A DNA stretch of 64,000 nucleotides from Pseudomonas sp. B21_DOA. Its GTDB lineage: Bacteria > Pseudomonadota > Gammaproteobacteria > Pseudomonadales > Pseudomonadaceae. Of the stretch, positions 1 to 9,214 are shown piece by piece (within the stretch, counting starts at the first letter, position 1; every line of letters starts with the position of its first letter). Below the pieces are notes generated by a model. It saw only the letters and a list, made by a program, of their open reading frames with translations. It was not told the DNA's origin and ran no database searches. A program made the position numbers and the translations under genes. The stretch covers positions 2,976,001 to 3,040,000 of the forward strand of contig CP086683.1 in the NCBI GenBank assembly GCA_030544685.1. The letters run 5' to 3'.

Positions 1-48
1 CATCAGCAAGCAGATGGGACTCTAAAAGCAAAAGATCGTCCGATGCAT

Positions 49-160
49 GATCGTTCCCACGCTCTGCGTGGGAATGCAGCCCGGACGCTCCGCGTCCCTA
101 TCGCAAGCTGGAACGCAGAGCGTCCCTTGAGGCATTCCCACGCGGAGCGTGGGAACGATC
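49..160. repeat. REPIN-like inverted repeat, copy 1
   Basis: The outer arms (GATCGTTCCCACGC and its complement GCGTGGGAACGATC) face each other about 110 nt apart. An inner hairpin is built on GGACGCTCCGCGTCC. A second copy with the same layout lies at 7122-7230. This is the form of paired REP elements of Pseudomonas. The unit sits downstream of apt and contains no gene; the first 48 nt of the window show nothing recognisable. Confidence 0.8.
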
Positions 161-176
161 AATCTTTAGATCTTGA

Positions 177-725
177 TTATTTATCAGTCAAAGCAAACTG
201 CGTCAGGCAGAACGTCGGGATGCCCATGTCCTGCAAGCGCTGCGAACCTTGCAGCTCGGGCAGATCAATGATCGCCGCCGCTTCATGCACCCGCGCGCCC
301 ATGCGGCGAATCAGGTTGGCCGCTGCAATCAACGTCCCGCCGGTAGCGATCAGGTCATCGAACATCACCACCGAATCGCCTTCACACAGGCTGTCGGCGT
401 GCACTTCCAGAAACGCTTCGCCGTATTCGGTGGCATATCCTTCGGCGAGCACGTCCGCCGGCAGTTTGCCTTGTTTGCGGAACAGTACCAGCGGTTTGTT
501 CAACTGATAGGCCAGTACCGAACCGATCAGAAAACCACGGGCGTCCATGGCGCCGATGTGGGTGAAGTCGGCTTCGACGTAGCGGTGGGCGAAGCTGTCC
601 ATCACCAGGCGCAGCGCCGTCGGCGACTGGAACAACGGGGTGATGTCGCGAAAGATCACACCCGGTTTCGGGAAGTCGATCACGGGGCGGATCAGGGATT
701 TGATGTCGAAGGAGTCGAAGACCAT
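177..725 (-). CDS. apt: Adenine phosphoribosyltransferase
   Basis: This cytosolic purine-salvage enzyme converts adenine and PRPP to AMP and pyrophosphate. The start was set at the ATG giving [10 protein letters not shown], which yields 182 aa, the length I know for pseudomonad Apt; an ATG eight codons upstream would add an unlikely leader. The type I PRTase PRPP-binding motif is visible as [12 protein letters not shown] near residues 115-126, and DARGFLIGS is typical of Apt. It lies downstream of anr on the same strand, as I recall from P. aeruginosa. No promoter of its own was recognised. Confidence 0.95.
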   Translation of the reverse strand: MVFDSFDIKSLIRPVIDFPKPGVIFRDITPLFQSPTALRLVMDSFAHRYVEADFTHIGAMDARGFLIGSVLAYQLNKPLVLFRKQGKLPADVLAEGYATEYGEAFLEVHADSLCEGDSVVMFDDLIATGGTLIAAANLIRRMGARVHEAAAIIDLPELQGSQRLQDMGIPTFCLTQFALTDK

Positions 726-800
726 CGGGGTGTCCTGGCAGGGCTGCAAACGGCGCAGTATACCCGCGGCTGAAACGATTCGCTCAACCGCGGGTCGTGG

Positions 801-1535
801 TCAGCCTTCGATCGAGCCGCCGGCCAGCGCGCACAGCTGGATCGGGTCGAGAATATGGATCTCCTTGCCCTCGGCGGCAATCAGCTCGTTCTGCTGGAAA
901 CGGGTGAACACCCGCGACACGGTTTCCACCGCCAGGCCCAGGTAATTGCCGATTTCATTGCGCGACATGCTCAGGCGGAACTGGTTGGCCGAGAAGCCGC
1001 GAGCGCGGAAGCGGGCCGACAGGTTGACCAGGAAGGTCGCGATGCGCTCGTCAGCGGTCTTCTTCGACAGCAGCAACATCATTTGCTGATCGTCGCGAAT
1101 CTCGCGGCTCATCACCCGCATCAACTGGCGGCGCAGTTGTGGCAATTGCAGGGCCAGTTCGTCGAGGCGCTCGAAAGGGATTTCGCAGACAGAAGTGGTT
1201 TCCAGCGCCTGGGCCGACACCGGGTGTTTCTCGGTGTCCATGCCCGACAGTCCGACCAGTTCACTCGGCAGGTGGAAGCCAGTCAGTTGCTCTTCACCGG
1301 CATCGCTCAGGCTGAAAGTCTTCAGGGCGCCGGAGCGAACCGCATAAACGGAATCGAAGGTGTCGCCCTGGCGGAACAGGAACTCGCCCTTCTTCAGCGG
1401 GCGGCCGCGTTTAACGATTTCGTCCAGCGCGTCCATGTCTTCCAGATTCAGCGAAAGTGGCAGGCAGAGCGGGGCCAGGCTGCAATCCTTGCAATGGGCC
1501 TGGTTGTGAGCGCGCAGTTTGACTGGCTCGGACAT
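801..1535 (-). CDS. anr: Anaerobic regulator Anr (CRP/FNR family)
   Basis: This is the oxygen-sensing transcription factor that carries a [4Fe-4S] cluster and activates hemN, cbb3 oxidase and other low-oxygen genes. The start at [11 protein letters not shown] gives 244 aa, the usual Anr length; a longer frame upstream adds 46 residues unlike the family. The cluster cysteines are in [10 protein letters not shown] (about residues 17-26), with a further one in SVCEIPF. A cyclic-nucleotide-type beta barrel follows. The C-terminal helix-turn-helix contains [11 protein letters not shown], the FNR-type recognition helix. Predicted target boxes in this window lie at 3612-3625 and 18243-18256. Confidence 0.95.
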   Translation of the reverse strand: MSEPVKLRAHNQAHCKDCSLAPLCLPLSLNLEDMDALDEIVKRGRPLKKGEFLFRQGDTFDSVYAVRSGALKTFSLSDAGEEQLTGFHLPSELVGLSGMDTEKHPVSAQALETTSVCEIPFERLDELALQLPQLRRQLMRVMSREIRDDQQMMLLLSKKTADERIATFLVNLSARFRARGFSANQFRLSMSRNEIGNYLGLAVETVSRVFTRFQQNELIAAEGKEIHILDPIQLCALAGGSIEG

Positions 1536-1688
1536 TTCTTCAATCCTTGTGGGAAACACACATAAGCCGTAAGGGTAACTCACGCGAGGACATTCAGGCC
1601 AGCACGCGGCGGCGTTGTCCCACAGACATAAAGCCGCAGCACCTGCGGCCGATAAACAGCTATCAGCATCCATTCAGGGAAGGCCCCG

Positions 1689-2171
1689 ATGACCGCCATT
1701 GGCACGCTAGGCCCCGGTAGCAGCGGCGTTGCTGCCGCGCCGGAGATCAACAATACCGACGCTGCGATCAACCGCGATGACGACTTGTCGAACACGGCAA
1801 CCCCGACCTTGGTCGAGGGCGTCAAAGTGTCGCTGTCTGGCGCGGCCATCGCCAAATCCGCTGCTGTCGGCGGCGAGAACAGCGACGTCGATAACAGCGG
1901 CTTGCCGGAGAACATTCAGCAATTGCTGAAGATGATCCGAAAAATCCAGAAGGAGATCATCGAGAAGAAAGCGCGCATGGCGGCGGTCATGTCCGACAGA
2001 ACGCTTTCCGCTGAAGAAAAGATCAACAAGCTCGCCGCATTGCGTGGTGCCATCGCCGCGCTCAACAGTGGCCTGATCACCGCCAACCTCGCCTTGTCGA
2101 AAGTGATGAACCAGTCGGCGCTGACTCCTGAACAGAATTTCAAGGTCGGCTCGTTGCTGAACAAACCTTAA
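1689..2171 (+). CDS. Small helical protein of unknown function
   Basis: This 160-aa protein is not assigned to a known function. The first 75 residues are Ala/Gly/Asn/Asp-rich and likely disordered, and include GVKVSLSGAA. Residues 80-150 are predicted helical, with many Lys, Glu and Leu (QQLLKMIRKIQKEIIEKKA), consistent with a coiled coil. No signal peptide or membrane segment is visible. It is divergent from anr and convergent with hemN, overlapping the hemN stop by 4 nt. The ATG follows AGGGAAGGCCCCG, an acceptable ribosome-binding site. Confidence 0.75.
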   Translation: MTAIGTLGPGSSGVAAAPEINNTDAAINRDDDLSNTATPTLVEGVKVSLSGAAIAKSAAVGGENSDVDNSGLPENIQQLLKMIRKIQKEIIEKKARMAAVMSDRTLSAEEKINKLAALRGAIAALNSGLITANLALSKVMNQSALTPEQNFKVGSLLNKP

Positions 2172-3550
2172 ATCACTCGGGAAAAACGCTGGCGGTTCTG
2201 CTGCTCAAGGTACGCATCGAAGACCATGCATACCGAACGCACCAGTAATCGGCCCGCCGGCAACACCTCGATGCGCTCGCGCTCGAGTTTGATCAGGCCA
2301 TCCGCGGCCATGCCTTGCAGTTGCGGCCACAGCGCGCCGAAATAGCCCTGAAAATCGATGTTGAACTGCTGCTCGATTTCAGCGAAATCGAGTTTGAAAT
2401 TACAGATCAGCTGCTGAATCACCGCGCGGCGCAAGCGATCGTCGGCGTTGCACACCAGGCCGCGACTGGTCGCCAGTTGCGCGCTGGCGAGGCTGTTCTG
2501 ATAAGCCGTGAGGTCGCTGCTGTTCTGGCAGTACAAATCGCCGATCTGGCTGATCGCCGACACGCCCAGACCAATCAGGTCGCAGTGACCGTGGGTGGTG
2601 TAGCCCTGAAAGTTGCGTTGCAGGGTGTGTTCTTCCTGAGCGATCGCCAACTCGTCATCGGGCAGGGCGAAGTGGTCCATGCCGATGTAACGGTAACCGG
2701 CAGCGGTCAGTTGCTCGATGGTGCGCTGGAGCATTTCCAGCTTGTGCACCGGGTTCGGCAGTTCGCTGCTGTTGATCCGCCGTTGCGGCATGAAGCGTTC
2801 CGGCAGGTGCGCGTAGTTGAATACCGACAGACGATCCGGTTGCAGGCTGATCACTTCCTCGACGGTGCGAGCGAAATTGTCCGGTGTCTGCTTTGGCAGG
2901 CCGTAGATCAGATCAATGTTGATCGAGCGAAATTGCAGGGTTCGCGCCGCATCGATCACCGCGCGGGTTTCTTCCAAGCTTTGCAGGCGATTGACCGCGC
3001 GCTGCACCGCCGGGTCAAGGTCTTGCAGGCCAATGCTGACCCGGTTGAAACCCAATTCGCGCAACAGGCCCATAGTCGACCAGTCGGCTTCGCGCGGGTC
3101 GATTTCGATGCCGTAGTCACCAGAATCGTCATCGAGCAGATTGAAATGCTTGCGCAGGTGCGCCATCAGCTGACGCAATTCATCGTGGCTGAGAAAGGTC
3201 GGTGTGCCGCCACCGAAATGCAGCTGCTCGACTTTCTGCGCCGGGTCGAGGTGGCAGGCGATCAACTGGATTTCCTGCTCGAGCCGTTGCAGATACGACT
3301 GCGCACGCCCGCGATCCTTGGTAATGACCTTGTTACAGGCGCAGTAGTAGCAAATGTTCGCGCAGAACGGCACATGCACGTACAGCGACAACGGCCGCTG
3401 CGCCTTGCGGCTGTCGCGCAGGGCATGGAACAGGTCGAAAGTGCCGACCTGACCGTGAAATTGCACGGCGGTCGGATATGAGGTGTAGCGTGGCCCCGCC
3501 AGATCGTAGCGGCGGATCAGATCAGAGTCCCAACGAATGGCGTCGAGCAT
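2168..3550 (-). CDS. hemN: Oxygen-independent coproporphyrinogen III oxidase
   Basis: This radical SAM enzyme oxidatively decarboxylates coproporphyrinogen III to protoporphyrinogen IX without oxygen, in heme biosynthesis. The start at MLDAIRWDSD gives 460 aa, the normal HemN length; a further 25 codons upstream overlap the Anr box and are rejected. The radical SAM cluster motif is CANICYYCACN, giving CxxxCxxC. GGGTPTFL, a SAM-binding glycine motif, follows. A perfect Anr box lies 62 nt upstream of the start, so expression under low oxygen is expected, fitting the neighbouring anr and cbb3 oxidase genes. Confidence 0.96.
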   Translation of the reverse strand: MLDAIRWDSDLIRRYDLAGPRYTSYPTAVQFHGQVGTFDLFHALRDSRKAQRPLSLYVHVPFCANICYYCACNKVITKDRGRAQSYLQRLEQEIQLIACHLDPAQKVEQLHFGGGTPTFLSHDELRQLMAHLRKHFNLLDDDSGDYGIEIDPREADWSTMGLLRELGFNRVSIGLQDLDPAVQRAVNRLQSLEETRAVIDAARTLQFRSINIDLIYGLPKQTPDNFARTVEEVISLQPDRLSVFNYAHLPERFMPQRRINSSELPNPVHKLEMLQRTIEQLTAAGYRYIGMDHFALPDDELAIAQEEHTLQRNFQGYTTHGHCDLIGLGVSAISQIGDLYCQNSSDLTAYQNSLASAQLATSRGLVCNADDRLRRAVIQQLICNFKLDFAEIEQQFNIDFQGYFGALWPQLQGMAADGLIKLERERIEVLPAGRLLVRSVCMVFDAYLEQQNRQRFSRVI

Positions 3551-3611
3551 GCGGGCATTCCCCGGATAGGCTGGCAGTGTGGCGAGTCTATCGGGGGCGG
3601 CGATGGGGCTG

Positions 3612-3625
3612 TTGATTTGCATCAA
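3612..3625 (-). promoter_or_regulatory. Anr box upstream of hemN
   Basis: The sequence TTGATTTGCATCAA is a perfect TTGAT-N4-ATCAA palindrome, the consensus for Anr/Fnr. It lies 62 nt upstream of the chosen hemN start. It is read from sequence only; activity is inferred. Confidence 0.85.
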
Positions 3626-3650
3626 CAGGGGAGGTGTGTTGATCCTGCGG

Positions 3651-3734
3651 GCCTCTTCGCGAGCAAGCTCGCTCCCACAGATTTTGTGTACGCCTCAAAT
3701 CCCCTGTGGGAGCGAGCTTGCTCGCGAAGGCCAC
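3651..3734. repeat. Inverted pair of REP elements
   Basis: Two REP units in opposite orientation (TTCGCGAGCAAGCTCGCTCC and its complement) are separated by about 35 nt. They lie between hemN and the TauE/SafE gene. The paired form can fold into a long hairpin and may act as a terminator for the upstream operon. Confidence 0.85.
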
Positions 3735-3743
3735 GCCGCTGGT

Positions 3744-4427
3744 TTAATGGCCCATAAGCCAATGCTGATGCGGCCCGGGCAAGGTCCACAAGCCAAACAG
3801 AATCACCAGCAAGCCACCCGCCATGCGCACGCTGCGTTTGCGCAAAATGGCCGTGACCCGTTCAGCCGCCAGCCCGGTGGCAAGCAGTACCGGCCAAGTA
3901 CCGAGGCCAAAAGCGAGCATCAGCAACGCACTGTCCAGCGCATTGCCCTGGCTCGCGCTCCACAACAGCGTGCTGTAAACCAGTCCGCACGGCAGCCAGC
4001 CCCACAGCGCACCGAGCAGCAAGGCGCGCGGCAGGCTGGAAACCGGCAGCAAGCGATTCGCCACCGGTTGAATGAAGCGCCACAAACCGCGCCCGAGCGC
4101 TTCGATACGGGTCAGCCCGCTCCACCAGCCGGCCAGATACAAACCCATGGCGATCAGCAGTAACCCGGCCAGTACGCGCATGAACAGCGCCGCCGGACTG
4201 TTGGCGACGGCCCATCCGGCCAGGCCGATGAGCAATCCCGCCGTGGCATAACTGAGAATCCGCCCGAGGTTATACGCCAGCAACAGGCGAAAGCGCCGGC
4301 TGCGCTGCTCTTTGGGGATCGCCAGGGTCAGCGCGCCCATCAGGCCGCCACACATGCCCAGACAATGGCCGCCACCGAGCAGACCGAGGATCAGCGCCGA
4401 GACCAGCAGAGGCGCCAGTTCAAGCAT
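3744..4427 (-). CDS. Sulfite exporter TauE/SafE-family membrane protein
   Basis: This 227-aa polytopic inner-membrane protein begins at MLELAPLLVS. The N-terminal HCLGMCGGLMG motif is typical of the TauE/SafE subfamily found after ccoS in pseudomonads. Six or more hydrophobic segments are visible. The start overlaps the end of ccoS by 8 nt, which suggests translational coupling. Its place as last gene of ccoGHIS suggests a role in metal or cbb3 oxidase maturation. That role is inferred from context only, since transport substrates of this subfamily are poorly known. Confidence 0.88.
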   Translation of the reverse strand: MLELAPLLVSALILGLLGGGHCLGMCGGLMGALTLAIPKEQRSRRFRLLLAYNLGRILSYATAGLLIGLAGWAVANSPAALFMRVLAGLLLIAMGLYLAGWWSGLTRIEALGRGLWRFIQPVANRLLPVSSLPRALLLGALWGWLPCGLVYSTLLWSASQGNALDSALLMLAFGLGTWPVLLATGLAAERVTAILRKRSVRMAGGLLVILFGLWTLPGPHQHWLMGH

Positions 4428-4632
4428 GGGGTGGCGCCTTGTCGTCCGGTTTGCCGGCGTTGGCTTCGTCCACTGCAGCGGTGTGGTTGGGATCCTGATC
4501 GTCAAACAGGATGCTGTGCGCCGGGCCGTCGAGGTCATCGTACTGACCGCTGTCCACCGCCCAGAAGAAGATGTACACGGCGATGGCGACGATGAGCAAG
4601 GCAGCGGGAATCATCACGTAGAGAGCTGGCAT
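4420..4632 (-). CDS. ccoS: cbb3 oxidase maturation protein CcoS
   Basis: This 70-aa protein has one N-terminal transmembrane helix (ALLIVAIAVYIFFWAVDSGQ) followed by an acidic tail containing the typical YDDLDGPAHSILFDD segment. CcoS is needed for cofactor insertion into cbb3 oxidase. The start was chosen at MPALYVMIP. It lies 23 nt after ccoI and overlaps the next gene. Length and motif fit the family well. Confidence 0.93.
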   Translation of the reverse strand: MPALYVMIPAALLIVAIAVYIFFWAVDSGQYDDLDGPAHSILFDDQDPNHTAAVDEANAGKPDDKAPPHA

Positions 4633-4655
4633 GGGTAACTCCAGGCTCGCGCGGC

Positions 4656-7106
4656 TCAGGCCGGCAGCGGGCGGGTTTGGGTCGGGCTGCTGGCGGCCGG
4701 CGCGCTCGGCAGGCGAGTCAGGCGCAGGGCGTTGAGCACCACGGTCAGCGAACTGATCGACATGCCGACCGCCGCCCACACCGGAGTGATCCAGCCGAGG
4801 GCGGCGAACGGCAACATGAGGCCATTGTACAGCGCCGCCCACAGCAGGTTTTCGATGATTACCCGGCGCGTGCGTCGCGCCAGTGTGAAGGCTTGCACCA
4901 AGGCGTCGAGGCGGTTGGACAGCAACACCGCATCGGCGCTGGTTTTCGCCAGATCGGTGGCCGAGCCCATGGCCACGCTGATGTCGGCCGCCGCCAATAC
5001 CGGCACGTCGTTGACGCCATCACCGAGCATCAGCACCTTGCGCCCTTCCTTGTGCAGTTGTTGCAGCACGTGCAGTTTGTCATCGGGGCGCAAACCGCCA
5101 CGGGCCTCGTCGATGCCCAGTTCGGCGGCGACACTGGCGACCATCGGCGAACTGTCGCCGGACAACAACAACGTGCGCCAGCCGCGCGCCTTGCAGGCCG
5201 CGAGCAGAGCGGGGGCGTCGTCACGCAGGCGATCGTCAAGCACCAGCCACGCCAGCGGCCCGTGGCTGTCGGCGAGCAGCAGCCATTGCCCGGCTTCATC
5301 GGGCAGCGACGGCAGCGCCGCGCCGCTCAGGGCACAGGCAAATTCGGCCTGACCGATGCGCAAGCGTTGCTCACCGACCACGCCTTCCAGGCCCAGCCCC
5401 GGTGTACTGTGCACGTCCTCGGCGGCCAGTGGCGCACGGCCGAACGCCCGGGCGATCGGGTGCTCCGAACGGTTTTCCAGCGCAGCAGCGAGGCTCAGGC
5501 ATTGCTCACTGTCGAGCGCGCCGAGCGGGCGAATCGAGCGCAGCACCAAGCGGCCTTCAGTGAGCGTGCCGGTCTTGTCGAAGATCACTGTGTCGATCTG
5601 GTTCAAGCCTTCCAGCACATGGCCACGGGTCAGCAGCAGCCCGAGTTTGTGCAGGGTGCCGGTGGCGGCGGTGAGGGCGGTCGGCGTCGCCAATGACAGC
5701 GCGCACGGGCAGGTCGCCACCAGCATGGCGAGGACGATCCAGAACGCCCGAGAGGAATCCAGTTGCCACCACAGCAGGCCGATCACTGCTGCCGCAATCA
5801 GCGACAGCAGGAGGAACCATTGCGCGGCGCGGTCGGCGATTTCCGCCAGACGCGGTTTCTCCGCCTGAGCGCGATCGAGCAGGCGCACGATCGCGGAAAG
5901 ACGCGTGTCCTGTCCCAGCGCCTGCACTTCGACGGTCAATGCGCCTTCGACGTTGAGCGTGCCTGCAGTGACCGCATCACCGAGCGTGCGTGGCTGTGGC
6001 AGGTATTCGCCGGTCAGCAGCGATTCGTCGATGCTCGACTGGCCGTCAATGATCTTGCCATCGGCCGGCAGAATCGAGCCCGGCTGCACCAGAATCCGCT
6101 CGCCTACGCGCAATTCGCTGAGCAGGATGCGTTCGCTCTGACCGTCGCTATCCAGGCGCAGGCACGAGGCCGGCAACAGGTTGACCAGTTGCGCAGTGGC
6201 GGCAGCGGTGCGTTCGCGGGCGCGGCGTTCCAGATAACGCCCGGCGAGCAGAAACAGCGCGAACATGCCGACCGCATCGAAGTACAGCTCGCCGCCGCCG
6301 GTGATCGACGTCCAGATCCCGGCGATATAAGCGCTGCCGATCGCCAGCGATACCGACACGTCCATGGTCAGGTGGCGGGTGCGCAAATCGCGCATCGCGC
6401 CTTTGAAGAACGGCGCGCAGCTGTAGAACACGATCGGCGTGGTCAAAAACAGCGCGACCCAGCGCAGGATCGTATGCAGCTCGGGGCTGAGGTCGATGTT
6501 GAATTCCGGCCATGTCGCCATGGTCGCCATCATCGCCTGAAACCACAGCAGACCGGCGACGCCGAGCTGGCGCAGGGCCAGACGATTCTCGCTGGCCAGT
6601 TGTTCGCTGGCGCGATCGGCTTGATAGGGGTGGGCGGCGTAACCGATGTGGCGCAGTTCGGCGAGGATCTGGCTCAGTGGCAGTTGTGCATCGGCCCAAC
6701 GCACGTGCAGACGGTGATTGGACAGGTTCAGCCGCGCTTCGGCGACGGCGGGCAGGGTGCGCAGGTGTTTCTCGATCAGCCAGCCGCAAGCGGCGCAACT
6801 GATGCCTTCCATCAACAAGGTGGTTTCAGCGAGGTCGCCTTCGTGGCGGACGAAGGGTTGCTGCACGTCGGCGCGGTCGTACAGCGCCAGTTCATCAGTC
6901 AGTTGCACCGGCAGCGCTTCGGGATTGGCCGAGGCTTCGCTGCGATGCTGGTAATAGCTTTCCAGACCACCGGCGACGATGGCCTCGGCCACGGCCTGAC
7001 AGCCCGGGCAGCAGAACTCGCGGGCCTGCCCGAGGACGACGGCGGTGAAGCGACTGCCGGACGGGACGGGCAGGGCGCAGTGGTAGCAGGGGGTTGGGCT
7101 GGTCAT
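4656..7106 (-). CDS. ccoI: Copper-translocating P-type ATPase CcoI
   Basis: This 816-aa inner-membrane ATPase (FixI/CopA2 type) exports or delivers copper for assembly of the CuB site of cbb3 oxidase. The start MTSPTPCYHC was chosen; 35 upstream in-frame codons run into a repeat. Visible in order: an N-terminal Cys-rich segment (CYHC and CCPGC), a heavy-metal domain with CAAC, the membrane CPC motif (TCPCALSLATP), the phosphorylation site DKTGTLTEG, and the hinge GDGVNDVPVL. It sits in ccoGHIS. A REP-type element separates it from ccoH. Confidence 0.95.
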   Translation of the reverse strand: MTSPTPCYHCALPVPSGSRFTAVVLGQAREFCCPGCQAVAEAIVAGGLESYYQHRSEASANPEALPVQLTDELALYDRADVQQPFVRHEGDLAETTLLMEGISCAACGWLIEKHLRTLPAVAEARLNLSNHRLHVRWADAQLPLSQILAELRHIGYAAHPYQADRASEQLASENRLALRQLGVAGLLWFQAMMATMATWPEFNIDLSPELHTILRWVALFLTTPIVFYSCAPFFKGAMRDLRTRHLTMDVSVSLAIGSAYIAGIWTSITGGGELYFDAVGMFALFLLAGRYLERRARERTAAATAQLVNLLPASCLRLDSDGQSERILLSELRVGERILVQPGSILPADGKIIDGQSSIDESLLTGEYLPQPRTLGDAVTAGTLNVEGALTVEVQALGQDTRLSAIVRLLDRAQAEKPRLAEIADRAAQWFLLLSLIAAAVIGLLWWQLDSSRAFWIVLAMLVATCPCALSLATPTALTAATGTLHKLGLLLTRGHVLEGLNQIDTVIFDKTGTLTEGRLVLRSIRPLGALDSEQCLSLAAALENRSEHPIARAFGRAPLAAEDVHSTPGLGLEGVVGEQRLRIGQAEFACALSGAALPSLPDEAGQWLLLADSHGPLAWLVLDDRLRDDAPALLAACKARGWRTLLLSGDSSPMVASVAAELGIDEARGGLRPDDKLHVLQQLHKEGRKVLMLGDGVNDVPVLAAADISVAMGSATDLAKTSADAVLLSNRLDALVQAFTLARRTRRVIIENLLWAALYNGLMLPFAALGWITPVWAAVGMSISSLTVVLNALRLTRLPSAPAASSPTQTRPLPA

Positions 7107-7121
7107 GGTGCGCGTTCCGAT

Positions 7122-7230
7122 GATCGTTCCCACGCTCCGCATGGGAATGCCTCCCCGGACGCTCCGCGTCCGCTTCGGCTGGGACGCGGAGCGTCCTGGC
7201 TGCGTTCCCACGCAGAGCGTGGGAACGATC
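7122..7230. repeat. REPIN-like inverted repeat, copy 2, inside the cco assembly operon
   Basis: The outer arms GATCGTTCCCACGC and GCGTGGGAACGATC are the same as in the element at 49-160, with an inner hairpin of GGACGC..GCGTCC. It fills nearly all of the 136-nt gap between ccoH and ccoI, two genes of one expected transcript. Confidence 0.85.
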
Positions 7231-7242
7231 AGAGTAAAAGGC

Positions 7243-7782
7243 TTAGTTTTTCAGGTCTTCCGCACCCTGCAATGGCTCATCACCCAGCAGCAGTTCCTTG
7301 TCATGGCTGACCAGCTCTTCTTCAAACATGCGCCACACGTGCTCATCCTGGCTGCCAAGCAACTCGACAAACCGCCGACCTTCAACCTTGTCGCTCAACT
7401 GGCCGATGTAGCGCCCGCTCTCGCTTGCGCTGCGGGTCAGCACGATCTTGCGATCCTTCTCCGGCTGGGTCGGCGAGATCAGGTTCAGCTCCAGGGTTTG
7501 CGGCTGGCTGTCACCGCTCAAGCGCAAGTCGACTTCACCGGTCACGTCATCCAGATGCACCGCCGCACGCAGTTTCAGGGTCTGCGCCAGCAACTCGCGA
7601 TCCAGTGAACGGTTGATGCCTTTACCCGCTTCGTAATAGTTGTCGTTGACCAGATTGTCCGGGTTGTTCACCGCGATGGTCACCATGGACAGGGTCAAGG
7701 CCACCGAGCAGGCGAGGATGGCGATGATGATCCACGGCCAGAGGTGCTTGTACCAGGGACTTGCGGCGTTTGCAGCGGGCAT
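7243..7782 (-). CDS. ccoH: FixH-family cbb3 assembly protein CcoH
   Basis: This 179-aa protein starts at MPAANAASPWYK. One N-terminal transmembrane helix (WIIIAILACSVALTLSMVTIAV) is followed by NDNYYEAGKGINR, a characteristic FixH/CcoH segment, and a periplasmic domain. CcoH is a stable assembly partner of cbb3 oxidase. It lies 13 nt downstream of ccoG, so the two are clearly cotranscribed. Downstream the operon is interrupted by the repeat at 7122-7230. Confidence 0.93.
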   Translation of the reverse strand: MPAANAASPWYKHLWPWIIIAILACSVALTLSMVTIAVNNPDNLVNDNYYEAGKGINRSLDRELLAQTLKLRAAVHLDDVTGEVDLRLSGDSQPQTLELNLISPTQPEKDRKIVLTRSASESGRYIGQLSDKVEGRRFVELLGSQDEHVWRMFEEELVSHDKELLLGDEPLQGAEDLKN

Positions 7783-7795
7783 GTTCAAAATTCTC

Positions 7796-9211
7796 TCAAC
7801 GGATTTGTGGGCCGATGAATCGGCTCTTGGCTTCAACGTGGACGCTGTCGTCATCGGCGTCCTTGAGGATGAATTTCACCTCGTTGGTGCTCGATGGCAG
7901 TTGTTCCGGCGCGCTCGACAACTCGACCGGCATGCTGACGATATCGCCGGCGGCCACCTTGATCTCGCGCTTGCCTTGCAGGCGCAGGTCCGGCAGGCCC
8001 TCGGCTTGCAGCAGGTAGGTGTGGTCGCGCTGATCCTTGTTCATGATCTTCAGGCTGTAGACGTTTTCGATCCGCCCTTCAGCGTTTTCGCGGTACAGCA
8101 CGCGGTCCTTGCTGACATCGAATCCGACCAGCGAGCGCATGAAGAACGCGGCGACCAACAGGCTGATCATTGCCAGCAGCACCACGGCGTAACCGATCAG
8201 GCGCGGACGCAGTTTATGGGTTTTCTGCCCGGAGAGGTTGTGCTCGGTGGTGTAGCTGATCAGCCCGCGCGGGTAATCCATCTTGTCCATGATGCTGTCG
8301 CAAGCGTCGATGCACGCAGCGCAGCCGATGCACTCGATCTGCAGGCCATCGCGGATGTCGATGCCGGTCGGGCAGACCTGCACGCACATCGTGCAGTCGA
8401 TGCAATCGCCCAGCCCCAGCGCCTTGTAGTCGATGCCTTTCTTGCGCGGCCCACGGCTTTCGCCACGGCGCGGGTCGTAGGAAACGATCAGCGTGTCCTT
8501 GTCGAACATCACGCTCTGGAAGCGCGCATACGGGCACATGTAGATGCACACCTGCTCACGCAACCAGCCGGCATTGCCGTACGTGGCGAGGGTGAAAAAA
8601 CCGACCCAGAAATACGACCAGCCATCAGCCTGGCCGGTGAAGAACTCGATGACCAGGTCGCGGATCGGCGAGAAGTAGCCGACAAAGGTCATGCCGGTGA
8701 CGAAACCGATCAGCAGCCACAACGAGTGCTTGGCCAGTTTGCGCAGGAATTTGTTGGCGCTCATCGGCGCCTTGTCGAGCTTGATGCGCTGATTGCGGTC
8801 GCCTTCGGTGACCTTTTCACACCACATGAAAATCCACGTCCATACGCTCTGCGGGCAGGTGTAACCGCACCAGACGCGCCCGGCATAGACGGTGATGAAG
8901 AACAGGCCGAATGCAGCAATGATCAACAGACCGGAGAGCAGGATGAAATCCTGTGGCCAGAAAGTCGCGCCAAAGATGAAGAACTTGCGCTCCGGCAGGT
9001 TCCACCACACCGCCTGATGGCCGCCCCAGTTCAGCCACACCGTGCCGAAATACAGCAGAAACAACGCCGCACCGCCGAGCATCCGCAGATTGCGGAACAG
9101 GCCGGTGAAAGCACGGGTGTAGATTTTTTCTCGTGAGGCATAAAGGTCGACGCTGTTGTTCGCGTTCTTGCTCGGCGGCGTGACGTCGTGTACCGGAATC
9201 TGATTGCTCAT
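7796..9211 (-). CDS. ccoG: cbb3 oxidase accessory iron-sulfur protein CcoG
   Basis: This 471-aa RdxA/FixG-family membrane protein carries two ferredoxin-type [4Fe-4S] motifs: CIDCTMCVQVCP followed by CIGCAACIDAC. Several transmembrane helices precede them (WGYTCPQSVWTW-like region), and an Ig-like C-terminal domain ends the protein. The family reduces Cu(II) for cbb3 assembly. Two consecutive ATG codons exist (9214 and 9211); MSNQIPVHD was taken. It is the first gene of ccoGHIS. A weak Anr-like site lies at 9379-9392. Confidence 0.95.
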   Translation of the reverse strand: MSNQIPVHDVTPPSKNANNSVDLYASREKIYTRAFTGLFRNLRMLGGAALFLLYFGTVWLNWGGHQAVWWNLPERKFFIFGATFWPQDFILLSGLLIIAAFGLFFITVYAGRVWCGYTCPQSVWTWIFMWCEKVTEGDRNQRIKLDKAPMSANKFLRKLAKHSLWLLIGFVTGMTFVGYFSPIRDLVIEFFTGQADGWSYFWVGFFTLATYGNAGWLREQVCIYMCPYARFQSVMFDKDTLIVSYDPRRGESRGPRKKGIDYKALGLGDCIDCTMCVQVCPTGIDIRDGLQIECIGCAACIDACDSIMDKMDYPRGLISYTTEHNLSGQKTHKLRPRLIGYAVVLLAMISLLVAAFFMRSLVGFDVSKDRVLYRENAEGRIENVYSLKIMNKDQRDHTYLLQAEGLPDLRLQGKREIKVAAGDIVSMPVELSSAPEQLPSSTNEVKFILKDADDDSVHVEAKSRFIGPQIR

Positions 9212-9214
9212 CAT

